A DNA stretch of 64,000 bases from Isoptericola sp044389085 (GCF_044389085.1 NZ_JBIRXP010000002.1:186001-250000), one strand, 5' to 3'; shown: positions 52,403 to 61,770, counted from the first letter of the stretch. The notes: a model not told the origin generated them from the sequence alone. Translations and numbers: made by a program.

Positions 52403-53877
52403 TGTCCGGCGTGGGCGTCACCGGTCTCGTGCTCGGACGGGTCGGTCACGCGTTCTGGAGCTCCGTGACCTGGACGGTTCAGTCGTGGCGGGTGATCCTC
52501 GTCTGCCTCGTGGTCGGTGACCTTCTGATGATTGCCGACCACGAGGCAATCGGGATCGCGGTGCTCCTGCTCGTCCCGGTGTGGAGCACCCTCCGGGCGG
52601 CCTGGGACGCCATTAGCCCGTTGACCTACGAGGCGGTCCTCGGCGGGCCGGTGCGTCGTCGAGCCTGGCGCCGTCGGGTCCGCAGGGAGTGGGCTCGGGT
52701 CGCCGAGCGGTGCGGGCTCGCTTGGCCGTGGGAGAACGACGAATCGCAACGTGTTCCTCGCCTGCTCGACGTCCGCACGAGCGGGAACACGCTGACACTT
52801 CGGGTTCGCGCCGCCGTCGGGCAGACCGTCGAGGACGTCGACGGAGCTGTCGAGGCGATCGCTACCGCGTTCGAGGCGGAGTCGGCTGAATCGCGCCGGA
52901 TCGCTCCGGGTGTCGTCGAGATCGTGCTGATGATGCGGGAGCTGCTGCACGAGCCGTCAACACCTTCCCTTCCCGAGAGCATCGAGACCGGTGCCGTCAC
53001 GCTGGGCCGGCGTTCGGACGGTTCGCCGTGGCGGCTCGAGCTCGCAGGGCGGCACACCCTCGTCGTCGGACGTTCCGGTGCAGGCAAGGGCTCGATCTTC
53101 TGGGGCATCGCCGGGAACCTCGCTCCAGCGGCGAACGCTGGCCTGGTCCGGCTCTGGGGGATCGATCTCAAGGGCGGCGTCGAGGTCGCGGTGGGCGCGG
53201 GGATGTTCACTTCCGTCGCGATGGACGAACGGGCGGCGCTCGAGCTCCTCAACTCGCTGCACGGTGTGATCGGCGAACGGCAGGCGACCATGCGCGGGCG
53301 AACTCGGCAGTTCGAGCCGTCATCGGGCGACCCGGCGCATGTGCTGCTGATCGACGAGCTCGCAGTGCTGACCGGCTACGCCTCGCGTGACGTCGTCAAC
53401 GAGGCGACGACGCTGCTCAAACGGATCCTCACCCAGGGACGCGCACTCGGCGTGATGGTCGTGGCCTTCGTGCAGGACCCGCGCAAGGAGACCGTGGGCA
53501 TGCGCGAGCTCTTCACCCAGACGATCGCCCTGCGGCTCGCCTCGACGTCGGAGACCCGCATGGTCCTCGGTGACGGGTACGGCGACCTCGCACCGGCGCA
53601 CCGCATCGACCGGACCATGCCCGGGGTCGGCTACGTCGTGCGCAACGACGGTGAAGTCGAGCGGGTGCGCGCCGACTTCTGGCCCGACGACGTCATCCGG
53701 CTGGTCGCGGGCACCTTCCCGGCTGTGGTCGAGCGTGCGTCGGAGGACCAGGAACAAGCGGGCTCTGAGGCTGATGAGGCACAGGAAATGGGGGAGCTCG
53801 TCTCGATCGTCGAACCGCCTTCTGACCGCCCCTCACCCCGCACGCCGCGTGGCCCCAGGGATCCTGAGGCGGCGTGA
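52402..53877 (+). CDS. FtsK/SpoIIIE-type DNA translocase, TraSA/TraB-like
   Basis: The 491-residue protein has two N-terminal membrane helices (VILVCLVVGDLLMIADHEAI then IGIAVLLLVPVW, about residues 30-70) and a cytosolic motor domain. Walker A is VVGRSGAGKGSIFWG near 219-232; Walker B is HVLLIDELAVL near 313; ILTQGRALGVMVVAFVQDPR near 346 is the conserved FtsK motif. In AICEs this hexameric pump moves double-stranded DNA to the recipient on its own. ATG 52402 overlaps the preceding stop, and its own stop overlaps rep. Confidence 0.9.
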   Translation: MSGVGVTGLVLGRVGHAFWSSVTWTVQSWRVILVCLVVGDLLMIADHEAIGIAVLLLVPVWSTLRAAWDAISPLTYEAVLGGPVRRRAWRRRVRREWARVAERCGLAWPWENDESQRVPRLLDVRTSGNTLTLRVRAAVGQTVEDVDGAVEAIATAFEAESAESRRIAPGVVEIVLMMRELLHEPSTPSLPESIETGAVTLGRRSDGSPWRLELAGRHTLVVGRSGAGKGSIFWGIAGNLAPAANAGLVRLWGIDLKGGVEVAVGAGMFTSVAMDERAALELLNSLHGVIGERQATMRGRTRQFEPSSGDPAHVLLIDELAVLTGYASRDVVNEATTLLKRILTQGRALGVMVVAFVQDPRKETVGMRELFTQTIALRLASTSETRMVLGDGYGDLAPAHRIDRTMPGVGYVVRNDGEVERVRADFWPDDVIRLVAGTFPAVVERASEDQEQAGSEADEAQEMGELVSIVEPPSDRPSPRTPRGPRDPEAA

Positions 53878-55391
53878 TGACGGCGGCGGCAGGCTTCCCC
53901 GGCTTCGGGCCGGAGGCACCACTCGACCTGGGCGACCTCGCTCTGGCCGATGCGGAGTCCATCGTGGGCCGCCTCGCCGACGGCACTATGCCCGCCCTCG
54001 CCGCCACGCTCGCCAAGGTCGGCAACTGCGCCCATCCCGTCCGCCTCGTCGGCAGCTCGGACACCGTCGACACTCGGACGGGCGAGCTCAGCACCTTTCG
54101 GTCGGCCGACGAACCGATGGGGATGCTGTTCAAGCCCTGCGGCAACCGGCGCGAGGAGGTGTGCCCCTCGTGCTCGCGCATCTACGCGCGAGACACCTTC
54201 GAGCTCATCTCGACCGGCCTGCACGGCGGCAAGGGCGTCCCGACAGAAGTCAGAAGCAACCCGCTGCTGTTCGTGACTCTGACCGCACCGTCGTTCGGGG
54301 CCGTGCACCGTGCCCGCGACGGCAAGCAGCCCTGCCGCCCCCGTGCTCGCCACGGCGTGTGCCCGCACGGTCTCCCGTTGACCTGCTGGGCCCACCACGA
54401 CGCCGGCGAGCCTAGTGTCGGTGCCCCGTTGTGCCGGGACTGCTACGACGTCGAGACTGCCGCCGTCTGGCAGTGGCACGCGCCCGAGCTGTGGCGCCGA
54501 TTCACCATCGCGCTGCGGCGGCAGCTCGCCGTGGAGCTCGGCGTGAGGGAACGCGACCTGAAGGACCATGCGCGGCTCGAGTACGCCAAGGTCGCCGAGT
54601 TCCAGGCACGCGGCCTGGTCCACTTCCATGCGCTCGTGCGGATCGACGGACCTGATGGTCCAGGATCCCCGGCTCCCGTGGGTGCCTCCGGGTTGCAGGA
54701 CGCGATCCGTGAGGCTGCGGCCGGCGTCTCCTGCCCTGCCCCGCCGGTCGACGACGTCGACGTCGAGCGTCTCCTGTGCTTCGGCACCCAGACCGACGTA
54801 CGGGTCGTGCGGGACGGACCTGCGGCGAGGGAGCAGATCACTACCGAGCAGGTTGCCGCGTACCTCGCGAAGTACTCGACCAAGTCGACCGGTGTCGATC
54901 CCCGACGCCCGGCCCCGCACCTCGAGCGGATCATCGACACCTGCAGAGCTCTCGCGACCCGAGCCCTCGCCGGCTGCGAGTTCGAGTGCGGCGAGCGGGT
55001 CAACGACCGTAACGCGAGTATCTGTGGGGACTGCTCCCGGAACCCGTACGCCCTGCTCGGCCGCTGGGCGCTCATGCTCGGGTTCCGTGGTCACTTCTCG
55101 ACCAAGTCGCGTCGCTACTCCGTCACCCTCGGGGCGCTGCGACGTGCTCGTCGCCGCTTCCAGCGCATGACGGCGGAGCAGCCCCATACGGGAGACGTGC
55201 TCGACGTCCGCGAGCTCGAGGAACAGCTCATGGCCGACGACGAGGAGGCCACCATCGTGATCGGTAGCTGGGCCTACGAGGGGTCAGGCTGGCCTCGCAC
55301 GGGGGACAAGGCACTCGCCGACGCCGCTGCCGCCCGGGCCCGCGAGTACGCCACGTGGCGAGCCGACCAGCGCAACGACCGCCCGGCCTGA
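53877..55391 (+). CDS. RepSA-like rolling-circle replication initiator
   Basis: The 504-residue protein has a Cys-rich zinc-like region (CGNRREEVCPSCSRIYARDT near 83) and the three rolling-circle motifs: LLFVTLTAPSFG near 130 (motif 1), VHFHALVRID near 246 (metal-binding His-x-His), and AAYLAKYSTKSTG near 326 (catalytic Tyr and Lys). The C-terminus holds RGHFSTKSRRYSVTLGALR. It is typical of AICE replication initiators. Start ATG 53877 overlaps the transfer gene stop. Confidence 0.88.
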   Translation: MTAAAGFPGFGPEAPLDLGDLALADAESIVGRLADGTMPALAATLAKVGNCAHPVRLVGSSDTVDTRTGELSTFRSADEPMGMLFKPCGNRREEVCPSCSRIYARDTFELISTGLHGGKGVPTEVRSNPLLFVTLTAPSFGAVHRARDGKQPCRPRARHGVCPHGLPLTCWAHHDAGEPSVGAPLCRDCYDVETAAVWQWHAPELWRRFTIALRRQLAVELGVRERDLKDHARLEYAKVAEFQARGLVHFHALVRIDGPDGPGSPAPVGASGLQDAIREAAAGVSCPAPPVDDVDVERLLCFGTQTDVRVVRDGPAAREQITTEQVAAYLAKYSTKSTGVDPRRPAPHLERIIDTCRALATRALAGCEFECGERVNDRNASICGDCSRNPYALLGRWALMLGFRGHFSTKSRRYSVTLGALRRARRRFQRMTAEQPHTGDVLDVRELEEQLMADDEEATIVIGSWAYEGSGWPRTGDKALADAAAARAREYATWRADQRNDRPA

Positions 55392-55423
55392 TCGCCGGCC
55401 AACCGAGGACTCGAGGGGGAGCG

Positions 55424-55633
55424 ATGACCAAGCACGAGACGCTCGTCATGAGCGAGATCGCCCCGGTGCTCTACCGGGTGGAGGAAGCGGCTGAGGCACT
55501 GAGGATCGGCCGGACCGTCGTCTACGAGCTGATCCGCTGCGGCAGGCTCCGCACGGTGAAAGTCGGCACGCGGCGTCTGGTGCCGGTGGAGGCCGTGGCC
55601 GAGTACGTGGCGAGCCTGGACGGTGCGACATGA
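55424..55633 (+). CDS. xis: Excisionase (MerR/AlpA-like HTH)
   Basis: The 69-residue protein has a winged HTH: YRVEEAAEALRIGRTVVYEL then IRCGRLRTVKVGTRRLVPVE, a standard excisionase/DNA-binding domain signature. ATG 55424 is preceded by GAGGGGGAGCG. It overlaps the integrase gene by four bases, as expected for xis-int. It would promote excision together with the integrase. Confidence 0.85.
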   Translation: MTKHETLVMSEIAPVLYRVEEAAEALRIGRTVVYELIRCGRLRTVKVGTRRLVPVEAVAEYVASLDGAT

Positions 55634-56850
55634 CCGAGCCGGAGGAGAAGAAGCCGAGACGGGCGCGCGGGGAAGGCACCGTCTACTGGGACAAGCGGCT
55701 GCAGCGGTTCGTCGCGACCCGGATCGTCGGCTACGACGACCGCGGCAAGGAGATCCGGAGGAAGGGCTCGGGCAAGTCCCGGTCGGCCGCGACGGAGGCG
55801 CTCAAGCGTCGGGTCCGAGACTACGAAGCTGGGCTCGCTGCCGGGTCGGACAGGCTGACCGTCGCAGACTCCGTCAAGGACTGGCTGCTCTACGGGCAGG
55901 GCCAGGTCGACGACGCGACCGTCAGGAAGCACGAGTACATGTGTGCGCACATCGAGGCAGGAATCGGCGATGTCCTCCTCCGCAAGCTCACGGCCAAGCA
56001 CGTCGAGAAGCTGCTGGAGTCTCTGGTCGCGACCCACTCGACCCGGACCATCACTGACGTGAAGGCGTGCCTCAACGCCGTCGTGAAGCGGGCGATGGCG
56101 CGCGACCTCCTGGAGCGGAACGTCGTCGAGCTCGTGGTGACGCCCCGGGGTGTGACCGGCAGGAAGTCGAAGTCTCTTTCCGACAGACAGGCGCTCGACG
56201 TCCTCATGCTCACCAAGGGTCATTGGATGTACCCGTACATCGTCGTCTCGATGCTCGTCGGGATCCGGACCGAGGAGATGCGCGCGCTGACGTGGGACCG
56301 GGTCGACCTCGAGGGTGAGCCGCCGACAATCGCCGCCTGGCGCTCGGTGCGGAAGTCCGGAGACACGAAGACAGAGAAGTCGCGGCGCACCCTCGCGATG
56401 CCCGAGCTCGTTGCCGACGTCCTCCGTCGGCGACATCGCGACCAAGCTGCCGACAAGGTGAAGGCTGGAAGCTCGTGGACGGAGCACGGCCTCGTGTTCA
56501 CGACGACACTCGGCACAGCGCTGGACGCAGCCAACGTGCGCCGTGGGTTCCGGTCAGCTCTCAAGCTGGTGCCCGGGATCGACCCTGCCGAGTGGACGCC
56601 GCGCGAGCTACGGCACTCGTTCGTCTCGCTGATGTCTCTGGGCGGCGCGGCGGTCGAGAAGATCTCCGACGTCGTCGGGCACTCGGACACGTCGACCACG
56701 GAACGGATCTACCGGCACGAGCTGCGACCTGTGATCCAGGACGGCGCGACGTTCATGAACTCGTTCGCCACCATCGAGGTCGTCGCCCCCGACTGGCACA
56801 TGGAACCGCTGTTCAAGATGCCGGGAGACGGACGTACTTCGCAGGCGTAA
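55630..56850 (+). CDS. int: Tyrosine integrase
   Basis: The 406-residue recombinase has an N-terminal SAM-like arm-binding region, a core-binding domain near 70-170, and the catalytic C-terminus: Arg in GIRTEEMRALTWDRVD near 213, ELRHSFVSLM near 327, GHSDTSTTERIYRH near 350 with Tyr near 361. The first His of the usual HxLR is replaced by Arg (PRELRH). It is adjacent to attR and overlaps xis. It integrates the element at tRNA-Pro. Its TAA stop begins the first right arm-site motif. Confidence 0.92.
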   Translation: MTEPEEKKPRRARGEGTVYWDKRLQRFVATRIVGYDDRGKEIRRKGSGKSRSAATEALKRRVRDYEAGLAAGSDRLTVADSVKDWLLYGQGQVDDATVRKHEYMCAHIEAGIGDVLLRKLTAKHVEKLLESLVATHSTRTITDVKACLNAVVKRAMARDLLERNVVELVVTPRGVTGRKSKSLSDRQALDVLMLTKGHWMYPYIVVSMLVGIRTEEMRALTWDRVDLEGEPPTIAAWRSVRKSGDTKTEKSRRTLAMPELVADVLRRRHRDQAADKVKAGSSWTEHGLVFTTTLGTALDAANVRRGFRSALKLVPGIDPAEWTPRELRHSFVSLMSLGGAAVEKISDVVGHSDTSTTERIYRHELRPVIQDGATFMNSFATIEVVAPDWHMEPLFKMPGDGRTSQA

Positions 56851-56870
56851 GCCCCCAGTTAAGCCCCCAG
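56848..56870. promoter_or_regulatory. Candidate integrase arm-type sites, right
   Basis: There are two tandem copies of TAAGCCCCCAG, 12 bases apart, the first starting with the integrase stop codon. A matching pair lies at 25774-25796. The distance to the attachment repeat is 31 bases here and 84 bases at the left end. Confidence 0.5.
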
Positions 56871-56901
56871 CGGCCGTTCCGGGGTGCCAGCGGGCAAAGC
56901 A

Positions 56902-57024
<123 letters not shown>

Positions 57025-57117
57025 AAGGACTTGCTCCCACGCCTCGGGACCTACGTCCTCGTGCGGAAGCCTGCCCAGAATAGCCGACGATCGCGCCTGG
57101 ACGAAAACGAGATCCGG

Positions 57118-58068
57118 CTACCGGGCGGTGAACGTGAGCAACGTCGCCTCCGGGCGGCACGCGAAGCGCACCGGGGCGTACGGCGAGGTGCCCGCACCGG
57201 CCGACACGTGCAGCCACGCGGAGCCCCCGCCGCCCGTCTCGTCGGGGCGCGGACCGGGCCATCCGTGCAGGCCGCTGGCCCGTCGGCGGTCGATGTCGCA
57301 GTTGGTGACGAGCGCGCCGAATCCGGGCAGCCGTAGCTGGCCGCCGTGCGTGTGGCCGGCGAGGACGACGTCCGCGCCGTCGGCGTGCATCCGGTCGAGC
57401 ACGCGCCGGTACGGGGCGTGCGTGACGCCGAGGTGCAGCACAGCGCTGTCGGCGTCCGCCTGCGCTTCGTCGGTCGTCGCCGACGCCGGCGGGAAGTCGT
57501 CGCGGTCCAGGTGCGGGTCGTCCACGCCCACGAGGGACAGCAGACGCCCGTCGGCCTCGACCGTGTCACGACGGTTGGTGAGGTCCCGCCAGCCCGCGGC
57601 GACCATTGCGCCGGCCAGCTCCTCGGACGGCAGCTCGGCCGGTCGTGTGTGCACGATCCGGGTGTCGCGCCGTAGGTACCGCGCGGGGTTCTTCGGCACG
57701 GGCGCGTAGTAGTCGTTCGAGCCCATGACGAACGCGCCGGGCGCGGTGGTGAGCAGGGGGGTGAGCGCCTCCAGCAGCGGCCCGAGTGCGTCGCGGTGCG
57801 CCAGGTTGTCCCCGGTGTTCACCACCAGGTGCGGCTCGTACTCGGCCAGCGACTGCACCCAGGCGATCTTGCGGCTCTGCGACGGCGTGAGGTGCAGGTC
57901 CGACACGTGCAGCACGCGCAGGTCGGGCTCGCCCGCGGGCAGCACCGGGACGGTCGCCCGGCGCACCGTGAAGAGCTTGGTCTCCAGGTGGGCGTAGCCG
58001 AGACCCGCGACGCCGGCGGCGACGAGCCCGCCCGCGACCTGCCAGCCGGCGGTCAGTTGTCGCCCCAC
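57118..58068 (-). CDS. Calcineurin-like metallophosphoesterase
   Basis: The 316-residue protein has an N-terminal hydrophobic stretch (VAGGLVAAGVAGLGYAHLET) and the metal motifs LRVLHVSDLHLTP near residue 51, VNTGDNLAH near 84, GSNDYYAP near 115 (for GNHD), and VLAGHTHGGQLRLPG near 237. Such actinobacterial proteins are membrane-attached phosphoesterases of unknown substrate. The gene overlaps the PBP stop by 16 bases, so the two are co-transcribed. Confidence 0.9.
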   Translation of the reverse strand: MGRQLTAGWQVAGGLVAAGVAGLGYAHLETKLFTVRRATVPVLPAGEPDLRVLHVSDLHLTPSQSRKIAWVQSLAEYEPHLVVNTGDNLAHRDALGPLLEALTPLLTTAPGAFVMGSNDYYAPVPKNPARYLRRDTRIVHTRPAELPSEELAGAMVAAGWRDLTNRRDTVEADGRLLSLVGVDDPHLDRDDFPPASATTDEAQADADSAVLHLGVTHAPYRRVLDRMHADGADVVLAGHTHGGQLRLPGFGALVTNCDIDRRRASGLHGWPGPRPDETGGGGSAWLHVSAGAGTSPYAPVRFACRPEATLLTFTAR

Positions 58069-60479
58069 GCGTCGCCGAGCGACTCCCAGTCGCCGTCCTG
58101 GACGGCGTCCCAGGCGGCCGCGGCGTTGCCGTTGCCGTTCCCGTTCCCGTTGCCGTTCCCGTTGCCGTTCCCGTTGCCGTTCCCGTTGCCGTTCCGGCCC
58201 CGGTCGTTGCCCTCGTCGCCCTGGGGCGCCTCGCCGCCGCCGTCGTCACTGCCGCCGTCACCCTCGTCGGCGGAGCTGTCCCCGCCGTCGTCGGGCGTGG
58301 ACGGCCGGATCGCGCCGACCCCGATCATGTCGGGGTCCGGGCTGCCGAAGTCCTTGACCTCCAGGTCGGCGACGGCCTGGTCCATGTACTCCTTCCAGGC
58401 CGGCGCGGCGATCGTCGAGCCGTACAGGATGCGGTGGTACTGACCGTTCACGACGTTGCCGCTGGTGTGGTCCTCGTTCGGCCGGTCGGCGTTTCCGACC
58501 CACACGGACGTGGACAGGTTGGGCGTGAAGCCGGTGAACCAGGTCTGCGCGGACAGCTGGGAGGTACCCGTCTTGCCCGCCACCGGGCGGCCGTCGGAGA
58601 GCCCGCCGAGGGCACGTGCCGTACCGGTGCCCGAGAACACCCGCTCCATGGCGTACACGACGGTGTTGGCCACGTCCTCCGGCAGGGCGTCCTTGTTGCA
58701 CTCCGCGTCGGGGACGTCGTACTCCTTGCCCCCGGGGCCGGTGATGCTCGTCATGGCGATCGGCGAGCAGTAGGTACCACCGCTGGCCAGCGTCGCGTAG
58801 GCGGCAGCCTGGTACAGCGGCGTCGACTCCTGCGTGCCGATGATCATCGGCGCCTGGATGTCGATGTCCGACTCCTTGGGGGCGGTCACGACACGCCCGC
58901 CGTCCTGGACGGACCGCGTGGGGCGGAAGCCGATGTCCCACGCCGTGCTGCGCAGCTTGCACAGGTCGAGCTGGTAGCCCATCGCCGCGTACGCGGTGTT
59001 GACCGACTCGTACGTGGCCTCGAGGGCGGAGATGTACCCCACCTCGACGCCCTCGGAGTTCGCGGGCGCCCACGGCTCCGCGGCCGCGAGGTTGCCGACG
59101 CAGGGGGTCTGGAAGTCCTGGGGCCAGCGCGCGGTCTTCGTGGCGTTCACCCGCTCGCTCAGCGTGTGGCCCTCCTTCAGCCACTCGGCCAGCACGAACG
59201 GCTTGAAGTTCGAGCCGACCTGGAAGCCGCCGGACGCGCCGTGCGTCGGGTCCGCCGAGTAGTTCACGCGGGTGGTGTTCTCGCCGCCCTCGGACGGGGT
59301 GTACGGGATGTTCTGCGCCATCGCCAGGATCTTGCCCGTGCCGGGCTCGACCGACGCGATCGCGGACTGCAGACCGCTGGAGTCGCCGGGGTTCACGGCG
59401 TTCTTGGCGGCAGCCGCCGCAGCCTTCTGCTTCTTCGGGTCCAGCGTGGTGTGGATCTCGAGGCCGCCGCGGTACAGCAGCTGCTGCCGCTCGGCCTTCG
59501 TCTCGCCGAACACCGGGTTGGTGACGATCTCCTTGGTGACGTAGTCGCAGAAGAACGCGGAGTCGCCGGCGGCGGCGCACCCGATCTCGGTCGGGTTGAC
59601 GTCGAGCGACTTCTTGATCGACGTCGCCTTCGCCTCGTCGCGCTCCTCGGTGGAGATGTAGCCGAGCTTCCACATGTTCTGCAGCACGAGGTCGCGGCGC
59701 GCCTTCGCCTCCTCCGGGTTCACCGTGGGGTCGAAGCGGCTCGGCGACTTCGTGATGCCGGCGATCGTGGCCGCCTCGACGATGCTGAGCTCGGAGGCGT
59801 GCTTGTCGAAGTAGTAGCGGGCCGCGGCCTCGACGCCGTAGATGCTCCGCGAGCCGAACTGGGCGGCGTTGAGGTAGCCCTGCAGTACCTCGTCCTTGCT
59901 CATCGTCTTCTCGAGGGAGATGGCCATCTTCGCCTCGGTGAGCTTGCGGGCGACCGAGTCCTCGCTGGCCTTGATGACGGCGAACTGGTCGCCGTCCTGC
60001 AGCGCCTGGTCGATGAGCATGTTCTTCACGTACTGCTGCGTCAGCGTGGACGCGCCCTGCGTGGCGTGGCCGGCCACGTTGTTGGCCAGCGCTCGCGTCA
60101 TGCCCTGCACGTCGATGCCGCCGTGCTCGTAGAAGCGCTCGTCCTCGATGGAGATCACGGCGTGCTGCATCGGCTCGGAGATCTCGTCCAGCGGCACCAC
60201 GATGCGGTTCTGCGCGTAGAACGTGGCGAGCAGCTTCCCGTTCGCGGCATAGATGCGCGACTGCTGCGACATCGGCCGCGGCTCCAGCTCCGCCGGCACC
60301 TCGTCGTAGATCTCGACGGTGCTGTCCGCGGCTGCGTTCACGCCCGCGACCGCGGGGATGACCAGCCCGGCGGCGAGCACGCCGCCGACACCGGCCGCGA
60401 GGACGAACGCGAGCAGCAGGGCGACGAGCTGCGTCGCCGGCATCGTGCGCGTGATGCGGCGAGGGTCGGATTTGGCCAT
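58053..60479 (-). CDS. Class A penicillin-binding protein (transglycosylase/transpeptidase)
   Basis: The 808-residue protein has a membrane anchor near 13-40 (TQLVALLLAFVLAAGVGGVL), a GT51 domain (ISIEDERFYEHGGIDVQG near 108, TQGASTLTQQYVKNM near 142), and a transpeptidase domain with VGSNFKPFVLAEWL near 430 (SxxK), YESVNTAYAAMG (SxN) near 500, and GRPVAGKTGTSQL near 640 (KTG). The C-terminus is acidic, then (NG)12, then a Trp-containing end. It polymerises and cross-links peptidoglycan. ATG 60479 is chosen over GTG 60485. Confidence 0.93.
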   Translation of the reverse strand: MAKSDPRRITRTMPATQLVALLLAFVLAAGVGGVLAAGLVIPAVAGVNAAADSTVEIYDEVPAELEPRPMSQQSRIYAANGKLLATFYAQNRIVVPLDEISEPMQHAVISIEDERFYEHGGIDVQGMTRALANNVAGHATQGASTLTQQYVKNMLIDQALQDGDQFAVIKASEDSVARKLTEAKMAISLEKTMSKDEVLQGYLNAAQFGSRSIYGVEAAARYYFDKHASELSIVEAATIAGITKSPSRFDPTVNPEEAKARRDLVLQNMWKLGYISTEERDEAKATSIKKSLDVNPTEIGCAAAGDSAFFCDYVTKEIVTNPVFGETKAERQQLLYRGGLEIHTTLDPKKQKAAAAAAKNAVNPGDSSGLQSAIASVEPGTGKILAMAQNIPYTPSEGGENTTRVNYSADPTHGASGGFQVGSNFKPFVLAEWLKEGHTLSERVNATKTARWPQDFQTPCVGNLAAAEPWAPANSEGVEVGYISALEATYESVNTAYAAMGYQLDLCKLRSTAWDIGFRPTRSVQDGGRVVTAPKESDIDIQAPMIIGTQESTPLYQAAAYATLASGGTYCSPIAMTSITGPGGKEYDVPDAECNKDALPEDVANTVVYAMERVFSGTGTARALGGLSDGRPVAGKTGTSQLSAQTWFTGFTPNLSTSVWVGNADRPNEDHTSGNVVNGQYHRILYGSTIAAPAWKEYMDQAVADLEVKDFGSPDPDMIGVGAIRPSTPDDGGDSSADEGDGGSDDGGGEAPQGDEGNDRGRNGNGNGNGNGNGNGNGNGNGNGNAAAAWDAVQDGDWESLGDAWGDN
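58125..58196. repeat. 12-unit hexanucleotide repeat encoding (NG)n in the PBP tail
   Basis: There are twelve near-perfect GTTGCC/GTTCCC hexamers (12-bp period on the plus strand) inside the PBP gene, giving alternating Asn-Gly. Copy number could vary by slippage in steps of two residues without shifting the frame. Confidence 0.8.
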
Positions 60480-60610
60480 GCCCACCAGGGTACGGGCTGC
60501 ACCCGAGGCGGCACGGCCACGACGCCGGCCGCGCTGTGCAGATCGTGTGGACCCGTCGTGGGAGCGCCGGGACGTCGGCGGCGGGCGCGGTCGCTGGTTA
60601 CGATCGCGGC

Positions 60611-60775
60611 ATGGCTACCACGTGGGAGTACGCGACCATCCCCCTGCTGATCCACAACACCAAGGCGATCCTCGACCAATGGGGGGCCGACGGGTGGGAG
60701 CTCGTCCAGGTCGTCCCCGGCCCCGACAGCACCAACCTGGTCGCCTACCTCAAGCGCCCCTCCGGCGGCCAGTGA
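60611..60775 (+). CDS. DUF4177-like small protein
   Basis: The 54-residue protein reads MATTWEYATIPLLIHNTKAI, then LDQWGADGWELVQVVPG, ending in a basic strand. The WEYATIPL...WGADGWELVQV pattern is typical of DUF4177 family proteins in actinobacteria. It overlaps the RidA gene by one base (TGATG). Function is unknown. Confidence 0.8.
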   Translation: MATTWEYATIPLLIHNTKAILDQWGADGWELVQVVPGPDSTNLVAYLKRPSGGQ

Positions 60776-61257
60776 TGAGCACGACCGGCGGTGCCTCGCC
60801 CGAGGCCCGCCTCGCCGAGCTCGGCATCTCCCTCCCCGACGTCGCAGCGCCCGTCGCGGCCTACGTTCCCGCCGTCCGCTCCGGGAGCTACGTCTACACG
60901 GCCGGCCAGCTGCCGTTCGTCGACGGCGCGCTGCCGGTGACCGGCAAGGTGGGGGAGGGTGACGGCCTCGTCGCCCCCGACACCGCCGCCGACCTGGCGC
61001 GCACCTGCGCCCTCAACGCCCTCGCCGCCGTGCGCTCCCTCGTGGGCACGCTCGACGGCGCGCGGATCGTCAAGGTGACGGGCTTCGTCGCCTCCGACCC
61101 GTCGTTCACCGGCCAGCCCGGCGTCATCAACGGCGCGTCGAACGTCCTCGGCGAGATCTTCGGCGACGCGGGCGTGCACGCGCGCTCTGCCGTGGGGGTC
61201 GCGGTGCTTCCGCTCGACTCTCCGGTCGAGGTGGAGCTGGTCGTCGAGCTTTCTTGA
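60775..61257 (+). CDS. RidA family protein (YjgF/YER057c/UK114)
   Basis: The 160-residue protein has the RidA layout: RLAELGISLPDVAAPVAAYV near 12, GSYVYTAGQLPF near 37, ARTCALNALAAVRSLVGTLD near 75, VKVTGFVASDPSFTGQPGV near 98, and ARSAVGVAVLPLDSPVEVEL near 137 with the conserved Arg and Pro. RidA deaminates reactive enamine/imine intermediates. It is coupled to the DUF4177 gene. Confidence 0.93.
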   Translation: MSTTGGASPEARLAELGISLPDVAAPVAAYVPAVRSGSYVYTAGQLPFVDGALPVTGKVGEGDGLVAPDTAADLARTCALNALAAVRSLVGTLDGARIVKVTGFVASDPSFTGQPGVINGASNVLGEIFGDAGVHARSAVGVAVLPLDSPVEVELVVELS

Positions 61258-61286
61258 GTTTCGGTCCGCTGCTTCTGGTTGCGGAC

Positions 61287-61389
61287 GCGGGTGGGGACGA
61301 GGTCCTTCGCCAGGTCGCGTTCACGGGCCCCAGGGGGCCCTCCACTTCGGGACTTCTACGACCTGGCGAAGGACCTCGTCCCCACCCGC
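61287..61389 (+). repeat. Palindromic repeat element, intergenic copy A (core forward)
   Basis: The perfect 31-bp arms 61287-61317 and 61359-61389 flank a 41-bp core 61318-61358 beginning CGTTCACGGGCCCCAGGGGG and continuing CCCTCCACTTCGGGACTTCT. The core is nearly the same as at 15795-15835; the arms are different. It lies 29 bases after the RidA stop. Confidence 0.85.
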
Positions 61390-61770
61390 TCCTGCACCGG
61401 CTCGCGCGCTTCGTCTCGATCGCGCTCGACGTCGGTACTTGCGGCCGTCGCGCGACGAACGGCCCGAGTCGCGCAGCGAAGACCGCGGCGCCTCCGCACC
61501 AGGGTCGGCTCGCGGCGTGCCGCGGCCCAGAGGCGCGAGGGTGAGGTGGCCAGGCGGAGGCTCACCGCGCACACTTCGGCTCCGGGGGCGGCTCGTGTCG
61601 GGCACGGCTCCCGGCCGGGGTACAGCACCGGCAGACCCCCCACGGCGAGCGAGCGCGCCGCCCACCGGCCATGCGCGACGTCGCGCAGGCCAGGCCACGT
61701 GGCGCGGGAGAGGCGTGCAGGCGACGCAAGTACCGCCGTCGTGCAAAAGAGGCGGTGAGACGACAGCAGA
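61390..61770. other. Noncoding interval between two inverted palindromic elements
   Basis: No supported gene is present: open frames in this stretch run through the flanking palindromes and lack start signals. It contains a 17-bp inverted repeat with one mismatch (61427-61443 against 61725-61741, sharing CGGTACTTGCG) and a palindrome GCGCGACGTCGCGC at about 61676-61689. The interval and its flanks look like a degenerated inserted unit. Confidence 0.5.

Noticed and set aside
58125..58196. CRISPR-like or regulatory reading of the GTTGCC/GTTCCC repeat
   Set aside because: It is in frame in the PBP gene and gives a uniform Asn-Gly tail with no spacers.
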